Assembly: GCA_037200385.1 (NCBI GenBank)
Contig: JBBCGL010000001.1
Coordinates: 62,001-126,000 of the forward strand
Source of the DNA: Rhizomicrobium sp.
GTDB lineage: Bacteria > Pseudomonadota > Alphaproteobacteria > Micropepsales > Micropepsaceae
DNA: 64,000 bases
Direction: 5' to 3'
Below are positions 8,561 through 17,454 of this stretch, piece by piece; within the stretch, counting starts at the first letter, position 1; each line of letters opens with the position of its first letter. Below the pieces are notes generated by a model. The model was not told where the DNA came from. It saw only the letters and a list, made by a program, of their open reading frames with translations, and made no database searches. A program made the translations under genes and the position numbers.

Positions 8561-9841
8561 TTGGTGAAGAAGATCGTCTACAAGAATTACCTGCTCGGCG
8601 TGTTGCTGCTGCTCTTTGCGTTCAACTCGGTGGACCGGCTGGCGCTGGGATTGGTGCTGCAGGACATCAAGGCCGACCTGCACCTGACCGACACGCAGTT
8701 GGGGCTGCTGACCGGCATCGCCTTCGCGCTGTTCTACGCCATCGTCGGCATACCGATCGCCCGCTGGGCGGATCGCGGCAATCGCGTGACGATCATTGCG
8801 GTGACGGCGGCGGTGTGGAGCGTCATGGTCGTCTTGTGCGGCGCCGCGGGGAATTTCGTTCAGCTCCTGCTGATCCGCGCGGCGGTCGGCGTCGGCGAGG
8901 CGGGATGCGTGCCGCCGGCGCATTCGCTGATCGCCGACTATTTCGACCGTGGGGAACGGCCCAAGGCCATCGCGGTCTACATGATGGGCGGCTCGCTGAG
9001 CCTGCTGATCGGCTATTTCCTGGCGGGCTGGCTCAACCAGTTCTACGGCTGGCGCGCCATGTTCGTCCTGCTCGGCCTGCCCGGACTGGTGCTGGCGGTG
9101 CTGGCATGGCGCAGCTTGCGCGAACCGCGGTTGGACAAGGCGGATGCGCCGGACGGGATCGCCGCATCGCCCGCGCCGCAGCCCAGCCTGAGGGAGGTCT
9201 GGCTGACCTTGTGGGCGAATGCCACATTCCGTCACCTGCTGTTCTGCTTTTCGGCCGTGTTCTTCTTCGGCTACGGCATTCTGCAATGGCAGCCCACCTT
9301 CTTCATCCGCAGCTATGGACTGAAGACCGGCGAGCTCGGCACGTGGTTCGCCGCCGTCAACGGCGTGAGCGGCCTCATCGGCACCTATGCCGGTGGCGCG
9401 CTGGCGTCCCGTTATGCCGTCAACAATGAGCGCCTGCAGCTCAGGGTCATCGCACTTCTTTTCTCCAGCTTCGGCGCGATCTATGCACTCGTCTATCTTT
9501 CCCCCGATCGCTACATGGCCTTCGCGCTGATGGGCATTGCGACCTTGGGCGCTGCGGCGGCGAACGGTCCGATATTCGGCGCCATCCAGTCGCTGGTGCC
9601 CGAACGCATGCGGGCGATCACGATCGCCATCATCTATCTGTTCTCGAACCTGATCGGCATGGGGCTCGGGCCGTTGGCGGCCGGCGCCCTGAGCGATGCG
9701 CTTCGACCGTGGGCAGGAGACGAATCCTTGCGGTATGCGCTGCTGGCGTTGTGTCCCGGCTATTTGTGGGGTGGCTGGCATCTGTGGCGGGCGAGTCGAA
9801 CCGTGAACCGGGATATGGAGGCGGTGCAAACGGCCCGCTGA
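8561..9841 (+). CDS. MFS transporter, spinster-like
   Basis: A 426-residue 12-helix major facilitator protein. NSVDRLALGLVLQDIKADL in helix 1 and the loop ARWADRGNR (motif A variant) resemble the spinster-type MFS proteins that often accompany TonB receptors in sphingomonads and Caulobacter. GGAGGG lies just before TTG 8561 / GTG 8564; either could be the start. It would move the ligand taken up by the upstream receptor, or a breakdown product, across the inner membrane. It ends seven bases from the convergent halogenase gene. Confidence 0.88.
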   Translation: MVKKIVYKNYLLGVLLLLFAFNSVDRLALGLVLQDIKADLHLTDTQLGLLTGIAFALFYAIVGIPIARWADRGNRVTIIAVTAAVWSVMVVLCGAAGNFVQLLLIRAAVGVGEAGCVPPAHSLIADYFDRGERPKAIAVYMMGGSLSLLIGYFLAGWLNQFYGWRAMFVLLGLPGLVLAVLAWRSLREPRLDKADAPDGIAASPAPQPSLREVWLTLWANATFRHLLFCFSAVFFFGYGILQWQPTFFIRSYGLKTGELGTWFAAVNGVSGLIGTYAGGALASRYAVNNERLQLRVIALLFSSFGAIYALVYLSPDRYMAFALMGIATLGAAAANGPIFGAIQSLVPERMRAITIAIIYLFSNLIGMGLGPLAAGALSDALRPWAGDESLRYALLALCPGYLWGGWHLWRASRTVNRDMEAVQTAR

Positions 9842-9847
9842 GGGCAC

Positions 9848-11524
9848 TCAGGCAGCGCCCGGCCGCGGAGTCTCGCTGACCGCGAGCATCTGCGTCTCGG
9901 GCGGGCGACCGACGGTATCGCCGATCTGTGCGGCGGCGCGCATCGCTTCGATCAGTTCGAGATGGTCCGGCAGACTGTCCAGCAAGGCGTCCTTGATGCC
10001 CTCCCATTCCAGGCAATATCGCCGCCATACGTCGCCAGCCACCACATCGATGGTGGGGGCGGGCGTATTCCGATAAAAATCCTTGCCGAAAAGAACGCTC
10101 TGAAGGCTGCAGGAACTGAAGATGCCGGGGGGCGAGACGTCCAGGCCGTCCGGAACAGCGTGGCGCCATAGCGCCAAATTCTCCAGCACGGCGTCCGACT
10201 TCTTCGTTTCGTTGCGGACCGCCAGCCAATAGGGCGTGTCGTCACGGTTGCCGAGCGTATAATGCAGGGCGAGGAAGTCGCGCACATGTTCGTAGAACTT
10301 CTCGATCGTCGCATTGAATTTGGCGCGCAACGGTTCTTCGAAGTCCGTCGTCGGCATGGTGGCCACGAGCCAGCGGGCCGATAGATCGATGGATTGAATG
10401 GCCGTCGACTCCAATGGCTCGAGGAAGCCCGCCGAGAGACCGATGGCCACGCAATTCTTGACCCATGCGCGGCGCGAGCGCCCGACGCGCATCCTCAGGA
10501 CGCGAGGTTCCGTCAGCAGATGGTCGCCCGCGAGTTGCGTGTGCAGCTCCTCGAGCGCTTTCTCGTCGGATTTGAACGCACTCGAATAGACATAGCCGGT
10601 GCCGAGGCGCGAATGGAGCGGAATGCGCCAAGACCATCCTGCTTCCAGGGCCCTCGAGACGGTGACCGGCTCTATCGATTTGAGGTCCCTGTGCGCGACC
10701 TGGATCGGAATCGCACGATCGTTGAGCAGATAATCCGAAAACGGGACAAAGGGCTCGCTCATCGCTTCGTTGATCAGCAGCCCTCGAAAGCCCGTGCAAT
10801 CGATGACCAGTTCCACGGCATGCGTGCCGGACTTTGCCAATTTCAGTGCCGAGACGAAGCCGCGTTCGTCATGTTCGACGTCGATAACGTCGTCGGCGAG
10901 ACGCTGGACGCCTCGGGCCTGGCAGACCTCCGACAGGAATTCGGCGAAGCGGGCCGCGTCGACGTGATAGGCATAGCGCAGCTTGTTGCTGTAAGGCGCG
11001 GCGGCGACGTCGCGCGGAGCCTTGCGCCGCTCGATCGCCTCCACGCTTCGGCTTACCAGCCGCACATACTCCCGTCCGTGGAGGTTCTCCCGTCCCGGAA
11101 CGCCATGGGCGCGGAACGAGTTGCCGGGATTTAGGCCTCGCACCCAGCTTCCGCAGTGGAAGGGGTGGACGAAGGCATAGGGCTGTCGCCGATCGTCGAC
11201 GTTCCAGTTCTCGAGCCGCGTGCCGTACTTGAATGTCGCATTCGTGCGCAGAACGAATTCCGGTTCCGATATCTGGAGAAGCTCGAGCGTATGCGCGAGC
11301 AAGGGCAGCGTGCCTTCGCCGACGCCTACGCTTGGAATATTCGGCGATTCTATGAGCGTGATGGCAACGTCCGGGCGCCCGGTCGGGCCCCACTGCAACG
11401 CATGATTGAGATGCGCGGCGGCGATCCAGCCCGCCGTTCCGCCGCCGACAATCGTTATATTCGTGATCGGCCGACCCAAAGCGACGTTCCCCGCCCAACG
11501 CAATTCCGTCCTCTTTATCGACAT
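9848..11524 (-). CDS. Flavin-dependent tryptophan-halogenase family protein
   Basis: A 558-residue FAD protein. The dinucleotide motif GGGTAGW is at residues 27-33. The WxWxIP halogenase signature is present as WSWRIP (297-302). The lysine equivalent to the PrnA chloramine lysine is K99 (ATFKYGT), and the catalytic glutamate is at E372 (PLESTAI). All known catalytic positions are intact, so halogenation is chemically plausible. However, many proteins of this family next to TonB receptors have unknown substrates. A start at TTG 11479 (reading MGRPITNITIVGGG, with GGGGAA upstream) fits relatives better than the ATG at 11524; both are in frame. It is divergent from the lasso-cyclase-like gene and convergent with the MFS gene, so either could be its functional partner. 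Confidence 0.87.
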   Translation of the reverse strand: MSIKRTELRWAGNVALGRPITNITIVGGGTAGWIAAAHLNHALQWGPTGRPDVAITLIESPNIPSVGVGEGTLPLLAHTLELLQISEPEFVLRTNATFKYGTRLENWNVDDRRQPYAFVHPFHCGSWVRGLNPGNSFRAHGVPGRENLHGREYVRLVSRSVEAIERRKAPRDVAAAPYSNKLRYAYHVDAARFAEFLSEVCQARGVQRLADDVIDVEHDERGFVSALKLAKSGTHAVELVIDCTGFRGLLINEAMSEPFVPFSDYLLNDRAIPIQVAHRDLKSIEPVTVSRALEAGWSWRIPLHSRLGTGYVYSSAFKSDEKALEELHTQLAGDHLLTEPRVLRMRVGRSRRAWVKNCVAIGLSAGFLEPLESTAIQSIDLSARWLVATMPTTDFEEPLRAKFNATIEKFYEHVRDFLALHYTLGNRDDTPYWLAVRNETKKSDAVLENLALWRHAVPDGLDVSPPGIFSSCSLQSVLFGKDFYRNTPAPTIDVVAGDVWRRYCLEWEGIKDALLDSLPDHLELIEAMRAAAQIGDTVGRPPETQMLAVSETPRPGAA

Positions 11525-11647
11525 CGCAAGACGGTTTCAAATGGCCGTCCCCAAGTTGTTTCCAACCGCCGGCGCATGTAACAAATCGATCATGGGAGAG
11601 CGCCGTTCATGCACAGAATTGGAAGTTGAAGCGACCGACGTGAACGC

Positions 11648-13564
11648 ATGAGCGCGATCTTCGGGATATTGCGGTTCGACGGCGGCGAAGTTTCCTCGCG
11701 CGATCTGGAGCGCATGGCCAATACGCTGGCGCATCGCGGTCCGGATGGGCGCAGATCCGTCGGAGGCGGCGTGGTCGGCCTCGGACACTGCTTGTTGCGG
11801 GTCAATCAGGAAGACCTGTTCGAAGCGCAGCCGCTCTGCGACCGCGAGGCTGATCTTACGCTGGTCGCCGATTGCAGGATCGACAATCGCGAAACGCTCG
11901 CGACGGCCTTCGGCATCGGTGCTGCCGAGCTCCGCGACATGCCCGACAGCGCCCTGGTGTTGCAGGCCTACAAAAAATGGGGCGAAGACTGCGCCGAACA
12001 ACTATTGGGCGATTTCGCGTTTGCGATCTGGGATGGGCGTCGGCGAACGCTGCTGCTCGGACGCGATCATATGGGGCAGCGATGCCAGTTCTACCATCAT
12101 GGGAAGGACTTCATTGCGTTCGCAACCGAGATCAGGGCGCTATGGGCGTTGGGCGGCGTTCCGCACGAGTTGAGCGCCGACCAGATCGGCAAGAGCCTTT
12201 TGAATGCGGTCGATATCTCCACCGGAAAAACGCTTTTCGACGGCATCGGCCTGTTGCCGGGAGGCACGACGCTGCGGGTCGAGGAGAGCGGCGCTGCGAC
12301 CTTGCGGCGCTATTGGGAGCCGCGCGCGGCTGCCGAACATCTGGGACGCGACGAAGCCCATTATCTCGCGGCCTATCGCGAGGTTCTGGAGGAGGCGGTC
12401 GCCTGCCGCGTGCGGCGCCTGACTCGGCCACCGGCGCTCTGCTTCAGCGGCGGCTTCGATAGCGGCAGCATCGCCGCGCTAGCAGGCCCCATCGTCGCGG
12501 CCCGCAAGCGCAAGATCATCGCAGTGGCTTCGGTGCTGGAGGAAGGCGAGACGCGCATGGTGCGCGATGCGCGCGCCGCGGTCGAGGCGTTCCGCGTCTT
12601 TCCCTTTCTCGACATCCGCTACTTCATCCGTCGGGACGAGACGATCTTCGCCGACATCGAGGAATCCTTCGCGATGGTCGACGGGGCCGGCGGCACCCGC
12701 TATGTGAAGCGTGGGCTTTTCAGGATCGCCGCCGCGGCGGGTGCGCGTCTGGTGCTGGACGGGCACGGCGGAGACTACACGGTCAATGTCCGGGCCGGCC
12801 ACATGCTGGGGCGGATGCTGCGCCGGGGCAAGTTGCGCCGCTTCGCACGCGAGTTTCGCATGCGCATGCGCGCGACGCGACGCTCCGGCTTTGAGGTGCT
12901 GCGCCAGGACGTGGTGCCGGCTCTGCTTCCGCTGAACGCCATTGCGGCGGTCTTCTCCTTGCGGCGCAAATCCGCACAGGTCTGGCTGGAACGGCCTATC
13001 AATGAAGCTCTTGCCCGCGATCTGTTCGCGCGCGGCGCGGCAGATCCCGCGCGATTGCGCGTCAACTATCCGGTCTACAACCGGTGGCGCGACCGCTGGC
13101 TTCATTTGTTGCGCAGATTTTCGGCCTCCACCCCCGCGCATGCGCAGCTTGCCGCCGCCCATGGCATGGATTTGTCGCGGCCCTTTCACGACAAGCGCAT
13201 TGTGGAGCTGGGGCTTGCGCTACCCGAGGATTTGCAGTTCCGGAACGGCTTGGAGCGCTATCTTGCGCGGCGCACCCTCGGCGCCTTGCTGCCCGCTCGC
13301 CTTTTGGCATCCGGCCCGGGGAACGATGCGGAAGACCCCGATATGTTTCGTGCAGCAAATGGTTCGGCAGCGCAGGCGCTCGCCGAGGTGCGAAAGCTTG
13401 ATCATGACGGCCGGCTGTCGCGCTTCTTCGACTTGGACAAGTTGGGCGCGATGCTGGCCGGCGTCGAGGAAACACGGAAGGCGGATCACTTCCGGCTGAG
13501 TCTTGCGGCGAACGCCATCGCGATGGCGCGGTTTGTCGCCTGGTTCGAACGTTCCAACGATTAG
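11648..13564 (+). CDS. Asparagine-synthetase homologue without glutaminase cysteine (lasso-cyclase-like)
   Basis: A 638-residue two-domain protein. The N-terminal class II amidotransferase fold is recognisable (HRGPDG near residue 30), but the mature protein begins MSAIFG: the nucleophilic Cys2 of true asparagine synthetase is absent, so it cannot release ammonia from glutamine. The C-terminal domain keeps the PP-loop SGGFDS (267-272) and LDGHGGD, so it should still adenylate a carboxylate. This combination is what lasso-peptide macrolactam synthetases (protein C) show: they activate an Asp/Glu side chain and close it on the peptide N-terminus. A candidate substrate with a suitable Asp lies on the opposite strand just downstream. 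Alternatives are another amide-forming tailoring enzyme. Confidence 0.8.
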   Translation: MSAIFGILRFDGGEVSSRDLERMANTLAHRGPDGRRSVGGGVVGLGHCLLRVNQEDLFEAQPLCDREADLTLVADCRIDNRETLATAFGIGAAELRDMPDSALVLQAYKKWGEDCAEQLLGDFAFAIWDGRRRTLLLGRDHMGQRCQFYHHGKDFIAFATEIRALWALGGVPHELSADQIGKSLLNAVDISTGKTLFDGIGLLPGGTTLRVEESGAATLRRYWEPRAAAEHLGRDEAHYLAAYREVLEEAVACRVRRLTRPPALCFSGGFDSGSIAALAGPIVAARKRKIIAVASVLEEGETRMVRDARAAVEAFRVFPFLDIRYFIRRDETIFADIEESFAMVDGAGGTRYVKRGLFRIAAAAGARLVLDGHGGDYTVNVRAGHMLGRMLRRGKLRRFAREFRMRMRATRRSGFEVLRQDVVPALLPLNAIAAVFSLRRKSAQVWLERPINEALARDLFARGAADPARLRVNYPVYNRWRDRWLHLLRRFSASTPAHAQLAAAHGMDLSRPFHDKRIVELGLALPEDLQFRNGLERYLARRTLGALLPARLLASGPGNDAEDPDMFRAANGSAAQALAEVRKLDHDGRLSRFFDLDKLGAMLAGVEETRKADHFRLSLAANAIAMARFVAWFERSND

Positions 13565-13646
13565 ATGGAACGACATTCAGCTTCACCGACCGGCCGTCCG
13601 GTCAAAGCGGATGCGCGGCTTCGCGGCCGATTCAGCGTAGCGCCGT

Positions 13647-13823
13647 TCAGGAGCCGTATTGGGAGTGATTGCCGCCGGTGTCCGTGCCGTCGGTGTACTG
13701 GGTGACGTGCGCCTTGGACCGCCGAACCTGCGATGCGATTACAACCGGCGTGATCCAGCGCTTCAACTTATCGGCCGGCGTTTCGAGCTCATCTGTCTTC
13801 GACTCAGGCAAATCGCTCCCCAA
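13647..13823 (-). CDS. Candidate lasso-type RiPP precursor peptide
   Basis: A 58-codon frame (TTG start at 13823, or TTG at 13811 with GGGGAG upstream) lies 83 bases past the cyclase-like gene, convergent with it. It was found by reading the minus strand directly. The leader half is charged and contains KRWITPVVI, a WxxPxV motif like the Y/WxxP leader motif recognised by PqqD-type B1 proteins. Counting 15 residues on from the W, as in Bacillales lasso precursors of the paeninodin type, puts Ser at -2 and predicts a core beginning AHVTQTYD, so Ala1 and Asp8 could form an eight-residue ring. The tail is Gly/Thr-rich, has no Cys and ends SQYGS. There is no ATG and the start is weak; a non-coding coincidence cannot be excluded. 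Confidence 0.4.
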   Translation of the reverse strand: MGSDLPESKTDELETPADKLKRWITPVVIASQVRRSKAHVTQYTDGTDTGGNHSQYGS

Positions 13824-13965
13824 AGCAAGAATGCTTCTGCATCAGTATTACAATCTCTCATCGAAGCCAACAACGCTCGGATTTCACAACGCCTGATATA
13901 GCAGTTTCGCAACCATGTGTTGCAATGCTGTGTTCCCGAACGAATGCGCTGTTGCGACAGAGTGG

Positions 13966-14676
13966 TCAGGGCGGCGATCCGAACACGACCGGAAGGACGA
14001 TATTAAGCGGCTCGGGCAGATCGGGCGGGATGGCCGGAAGCGGCTGCGCGCGCAGCACGGTCGCGATCGCTTCGCGATCCAGGGCGTCGGAACCGGATGA
14101 CCGGTCGATCCATATCCCGAGGACCTTGCCTTGGCGATCCATGGCAAAAACGATCTGAACCGTGCCTTGGGGACGCAAGCCCTTGGTCTGATCGGGATAC
14201 CGCCGATAACTTTCGATGTGCGCGAGCAGCGCCCTCTGGAAGTCGGAGGCCGCGTCGGCCGACAGGCCTACGGCAGGAGCAGGTGAACTTTCGTGTGGGC
14301 CGCTTACCGGATATCGGGCGGTCGACGGATCAGCTGCTTCTTCCGTCTCGTCGGGAGAATGTCCCGGCGACTGCCGCGGCGGCGCCGGGTTGGACGGTCG
14401 CGCCAAGCCGGGTACCGACCGAGCGGGTTCGGGCTTTTGCTGTGCCGCGGCTCTGGCGCTTCCCGTGCTTCCCGCGGGCGCAAGAGACATTTCGATCTCG
14501 GAATCGGTTTGCGCGCGGCGCGACGCGTTCAAATCGGCCGACGAAGAGTCGCGATGAAGCAACAGTGCCCAGAGGACTGCGATATGAACGGCGGCAACGA
14601 AGATCGCTCCGACTACCCGTTGCGTCGCAGGCCATCTTGGAGTCGACGGACGATTGGTGGCATGGCCGATCATCAT
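13966..14676 (-). CDS. TonB-family energy transducer with C-terminal TonB domain
   Basis: A protein of about 236 residues with an N-terminal cytoplasmic stretch, one transmembrane helix (VVGAIFVAAVHIAVLWALLL), a Pro/Ser-rich periplasmic linker and a C-terminal TonB domain (SYRRYPDQTKGLRPQGTVQIVFAMDRQGKV ... SSGSDALDREA as landmarks). The start at 14676 avoids overlap with the upstream STN gene; longer in-frame starts exist. It lies directly downstream of the barrel-less STN protein and divergent from the sigma/FecR pair of the secretion island. It probably serves that signalling step or the TpsB pore. It is one of four proteins in the island with TonB-C-like domains. Confidence 0.8.
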   Translation of the reverse strand: MMIGHATNRPSTPRWPATQRVVGAIFVAAVHIAVLWALLLHRDSSSADLNASRRAQTDSEIEMSLAPAGSTGSARAAAQQKPEPARSVPGLARPSNPAPPRQSPGHSPDETEEAADPSTARYPVSGPHESSPAPAVGLSADAASDFQRALLAHIESYRRYPDQTKGLRPQGTVQIVFAMDRQGKVLGIWIDRSSGSDALDREAIATVLRAQPLPAIPPDLPEPLNIVLPVVFGSPP

Positions 14677-14710
14677 GGTCGATAGCGTCTTCGCAGCATG
14701 TCGCCAGCGG

Positions 14711-15469
14711 CTAAAGCTGACGCTCTGCCGATATGCGGACATGCACCGGCTGCGGCAGATCGAACGGCGGAGCGCGCCCAACGACGACGCGCCGGACGAG
14801 TTGGAGTAGCGCAGTGTCCACGCCGGAATCGCCGTCCGAAACCTGCACGTCCAGATGCTGCACCCTGCCCGATGGAGAGAGCCAGACGTTGATATCCGCC
14901 CGATAGCTGCGCGTCTTCAATGCGTCCTCCCGCTGCAGCACGCCGAGGATGGCGTATTGCACGGTCGTCGCATAGAGACGGAAATTGTCGCGTGGTGGCG
15001 CGTCGACATGCAGTGCTTCGAGCGAAAGCACCGGTGCATTCGCGAGCGGGGCTGCAGCGAACATCGAGGCTTGCGGACTGAAGACGAGCGTGATGGCGTC
15101 GGGACCGGTCGTCATGGGTGCAAGATTGGTTCCCGCCAACAGAATCTGCAATGCGCGCGACGGCGTGAAGACGCCTCTGACGCCTGGCGACGTCCTTTTC
15201 GCCGTCAAGGTGCTTCCGTAGAATATCTGGATTCCGGTGGCGGCGCCGAAGGCGTCCAGCGCCGTATCGAGTGGTTGCGCGCGGATCGCAAACGGGCGTG
15301 GCTGCTCCGACAGATGGTGCATGCCGGAAGGCGATGCTGCCTGTGCGTCACCGATGATCCAGTCGTCGCAGCGCGCCGGAGTCGCGACCAGCAGGGCAAG
15401 CGTGACCGCCAACATGCCCAGCGGGCTGTTTCGACACGCTCCGAAAATCGCTCCTGTCGTTGCCATCAT
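14711..15469 (-). CDS. Barrel-less STN-domain protein with TonB-C-like end (VreA-like)
   Basis: A protein of about 252 residues with a signal peptide (SPLGMLAVTLALLVATPARC), an STN domain (FAIRAQPLDTALDAFGAATGIQIFYG, recognised by PLDTALDAF and the ALQILLAGTNL end) and a C-terminal domain (YRADINVWLSPSGRVQHLDVQVSDG) resembling TonB-C. It has no plug or barrel. STN domains normally belong to TonB receptors that signal through FecR. A free STN protein next to a sigma/FecR pair is the arrangement of Pseudomonas VreA/VreI/VreR. It could therefore relay a periplasmic signal that sets expression of the secretion genes. A longer form from TTG 15511 is possible. Confidence 0.72.
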   Translation of the reverse strand: MMATTGAIFGACRNSPLGMLAVTLALLVATPARCDDWIIGDAQAASPSGMHHLSEQPRPFAIRAQPLDTALDAFGAATGIQIFYGSTLTAKRTSPGVRGVFTPSRALQILLAGTNLAPMTTGPDAITLVFSPQASMFAAAPLANAPVLSLEALHVDAPPRDNFRLYATTVQYAILGVLQREDALKTRSYRADINVWLSPSGRVQHLDVQVSDGDSGVDTALLQLVRRVVVGRAPPFDLPQPVHVRISAERQL

Positions 15470-15709
15470 CCCGCGGCCATCGTCCGTGCCGGAAAGCCGC
15501 TTATAGTGCAATCCTGTGTCAATCGCATCTCGCCGATACCGCGGCCGCCGGCACCATCATAGCCGTGTTGTCGGTGATAGCACCGGCCGACAAGGCGCAG
15601 CGATGCACGAGGTTGCGGCAATTCGCGTGGAGCAGGGCGTGTCCACGGCCTTGAAGAACCGTAATGTCCTGCGGTTGAACACAGCCGGCCCAGAGATTCC
15701 TCGCAAAGG

Positions 15710-16261
15710 ATGTCTCCCTATCGCGGTCGCATGGCGGGTTATCGGATGGTTGACACAGGCTGGAACGCGCTGCGCGACGTGCTGGTCGAGAGCTATGCCG
15801 ACCTGGAGCGCCGTCTGACGCGCCGACTCCGTTCGTCGGAACTCGCGCGCGATGCCCTGCAGGATACTTATCTAAGGCTGGAGCGCGGCGGGCGGATCGG
15901 TCCCGTCGCGCATCCGCTGGGCTATGTCCTGCGGATTGCCATAAACCTTGCCAGGGACCGTCAGCGGGCGGAAAAGGGGCTGGCGAGCGCCGAACAAATC
16001 GAAGCCGCAATGGACATACCGGACGAGCATCCCGATCCGTCGCGGACCGCCGAAGCGAAGGCGGATCTTGCGATCGTGGAGCGGACGCTCGCGACCATGA
16101 CCGCCCGGCGCCGCGCGATCTTCCTCGCGGCCTGGAAGGAGCACCTGACGTCCCGGGAAATCGCGCGGCGTTACGATCTCAGCATCCGGCTTATCGACCT
16201 GGAGTTGAAGCGGGCGCGCGAACAATGTGCCGCGGCACTTCGCAAAGTTTCGGAAAAATGA
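15710..16261 (+). CDS. ECF sigma factor, FecI-like (system 2, VreI-like)
   Basis: Up to 183 residues. Region 2 is recognisable by ELARDALQDTYLRLE, and region 4 by ARRRAIFLAAWKEHLTSREIA with the helix-turn-helix that follows. ATGs at 15731 and 15746 are alternative starts; the ribosome binding site does not decide. It is divergent from the STN/TonB pair and followed by its FecR partner 90 bases downstream. Its likely targets are the TpsB, ExbBD-TonB and exoprotein genes. Confidence 0.85.
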   Translation: MSPYRGRMAGYRMVDTGWNALRDVLVESYADLERRLTRRLRSSELARDALQDTYLRLERGGRIGPVAHPLGYVLRIAINLARDRQRAEKGLASAEQIEAAMDIPDEHPDPSRTAEAKADLAIVERTLATMTARRRAIFLAAWKEHLTSREIARRYDLSIRLIDLELKRAREQCAAALRKVSEK

Positions 16262-16351
16262 TTCTCGGATGGCTTTTGCGATACGTCTACAAGACGGAGA
16301 GCCTCTGTTTCGGGGGGAAGCATCGCGTGCAAGCGGCGGTGTGACGGGAGA

Positions 16352-17326
16352 ATGGGGACTTTGAGCGGCAACCGTGGCTATGCACCCGACCTGACGCCGG
16401 TCGAGCGCGAAGCTCTGGCCTGGGTCGAACGGATGGTGGCGGGCGTGCCCAGCCACGGCGACCTGTCGGCCCTTGCGCGCTGGCGCGGCCAGAGCCGGGA
16501 TCACGAAGACGCCTTCGCCTCCGCCGTGAGGATGTACAAGCTCATCGATGCGCATGCGGTCCCGGAAGGGGATGCGTTCGTCCCGACTCTTCTGGAGCGA
16601 AAGTCCACCCGCCGCGGCTTGATTGCGGGCGGCGCCGCGGTCGGCATCGGCCTTTATGCGGTCGGAACGTCCTCGCTCGGGTTGTGGCCGTCCCTCGCCG
16701 AATTGGCGTCGGATTATCGGACGACCACCGGCGAGCGCCGCCGGATCGCGCTGGCACAAGGCATTTCGCTGGAATTGAACACCCGCAGCAGCGTTTCGCT
16801 GCGGCGTGGCAGCGCGCAGCCGGGAATCGAGCTCGTCGCTGGCGAGATCATCGTCTCGGCGGATCTGGCCTCAGCCCAACGATTTAGCGTGTTTGCGGCC
16901 GGAAGCCGCTTCACCACACGCCGCGGCACCTTCGACGTCCGCTCCGATGCCCGCGGAACCTGTGTCACTTGTGTCGAAGGCTCAGTCCGTATCGAGGGGC
17001 CGGCGGGACAACTGGCGATCGGCCCGCGCCAGCAGACATGGAAATCCGGCAACAGGTTCCTGCCGCCCGCTGCGGTCGATCCGACGGTGGTTACGGCATG
17101 GCAAAACGGCCAGCTTATCTTTCACGATGCCACGTTGTCGGTGGTGATCGCGGAACTCAACCGCTACCGGCCCGGCGAAATAGTCATCGTCAACTCTCGA
17201 CTTGCAGATAGCCGCTTCAGCGGCGAGTTCAGTATTGCCAGGCTTGATGAAGCCTTGACTCAAATCGCCAAGGTTGCCGACGCGGCCGCGACGCGCCTGC
17301 CGGGCGGGATCGTCATCCTGAGCTGA
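16352..17326 (+). CDS. FecR-family anti-sigma / sigma regulator (system 2, VreR-like)
   Basis: A 324-residue protein. It has an N-terminal DUF4880 region (ALAWVERMVAG ... LARWRGQSRDHEDAF), a hydrophobic helix around residues 88-112 (LIAGGAAVGIGLYAVGTSSLGL), then a periplasmic FecR domain and a C-terminal DUF4974-like region (FHDATLSVVIAELNRYRPGEIVI). A CVTC pair sits in the FecR domain. Unlike the other two pairs, no TonB receptor follows; the next gene is the TpsB transporter. The signal input must therefore come from the free STN protein or from the secretion machinery. Confidence 0.88.
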   Translation: MGTLSGNRGYAPDLTPVEREALAWVERMVAGVPSHGDLSALARWRGQSRDHEDAFASAVRMYKLIDAHAVPEGDAFVPTLLERKSTRRGLIAGGAAVGIGLYAVGTSSLGLWPSLAELASDYRTTTGERRRIALAQGISLELNTRSSVSLRRGSAQPGIELVAGEIIVSADLASAQRFSVFAAGSRFTTRRGTFDVRSDARGTCVTCVEGSVRIEGPAGQLAIGPRQQTWKSGNRFLPPAAVDPTVVTAWQNGQLIFHDATLSVVIAELNRYRPGEIVIVNSRLADSRFSGEFSIARLDEALTQIAKVADAAATRLPGGIVILS

Positions 17327-17454
17327 TGGCGTACCCCGCGGCCGCGACTCAAAAAGTTCACAAAAATCCCGTTCCAAACCTTGCAGCGCAATACGTCCCA
17401 TTCTTGAGGCCATGACGCAGATGCGTCGTGCGCCTGGAGTAGTGACGACTGCGG

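Noticed and set aside
11648-13564. True glutamine-dependent asparagine synthetase
   Set aside because: Residues 1-3 are Met-Ser-Ala, so the essential Cys2 nucleophile is missing.
13588-13603. GACCGG/CCGGTC short hairpin after the cyclase gene
   Set aside because: Six-base stem with no T-run; could arise by chance at this GC content.
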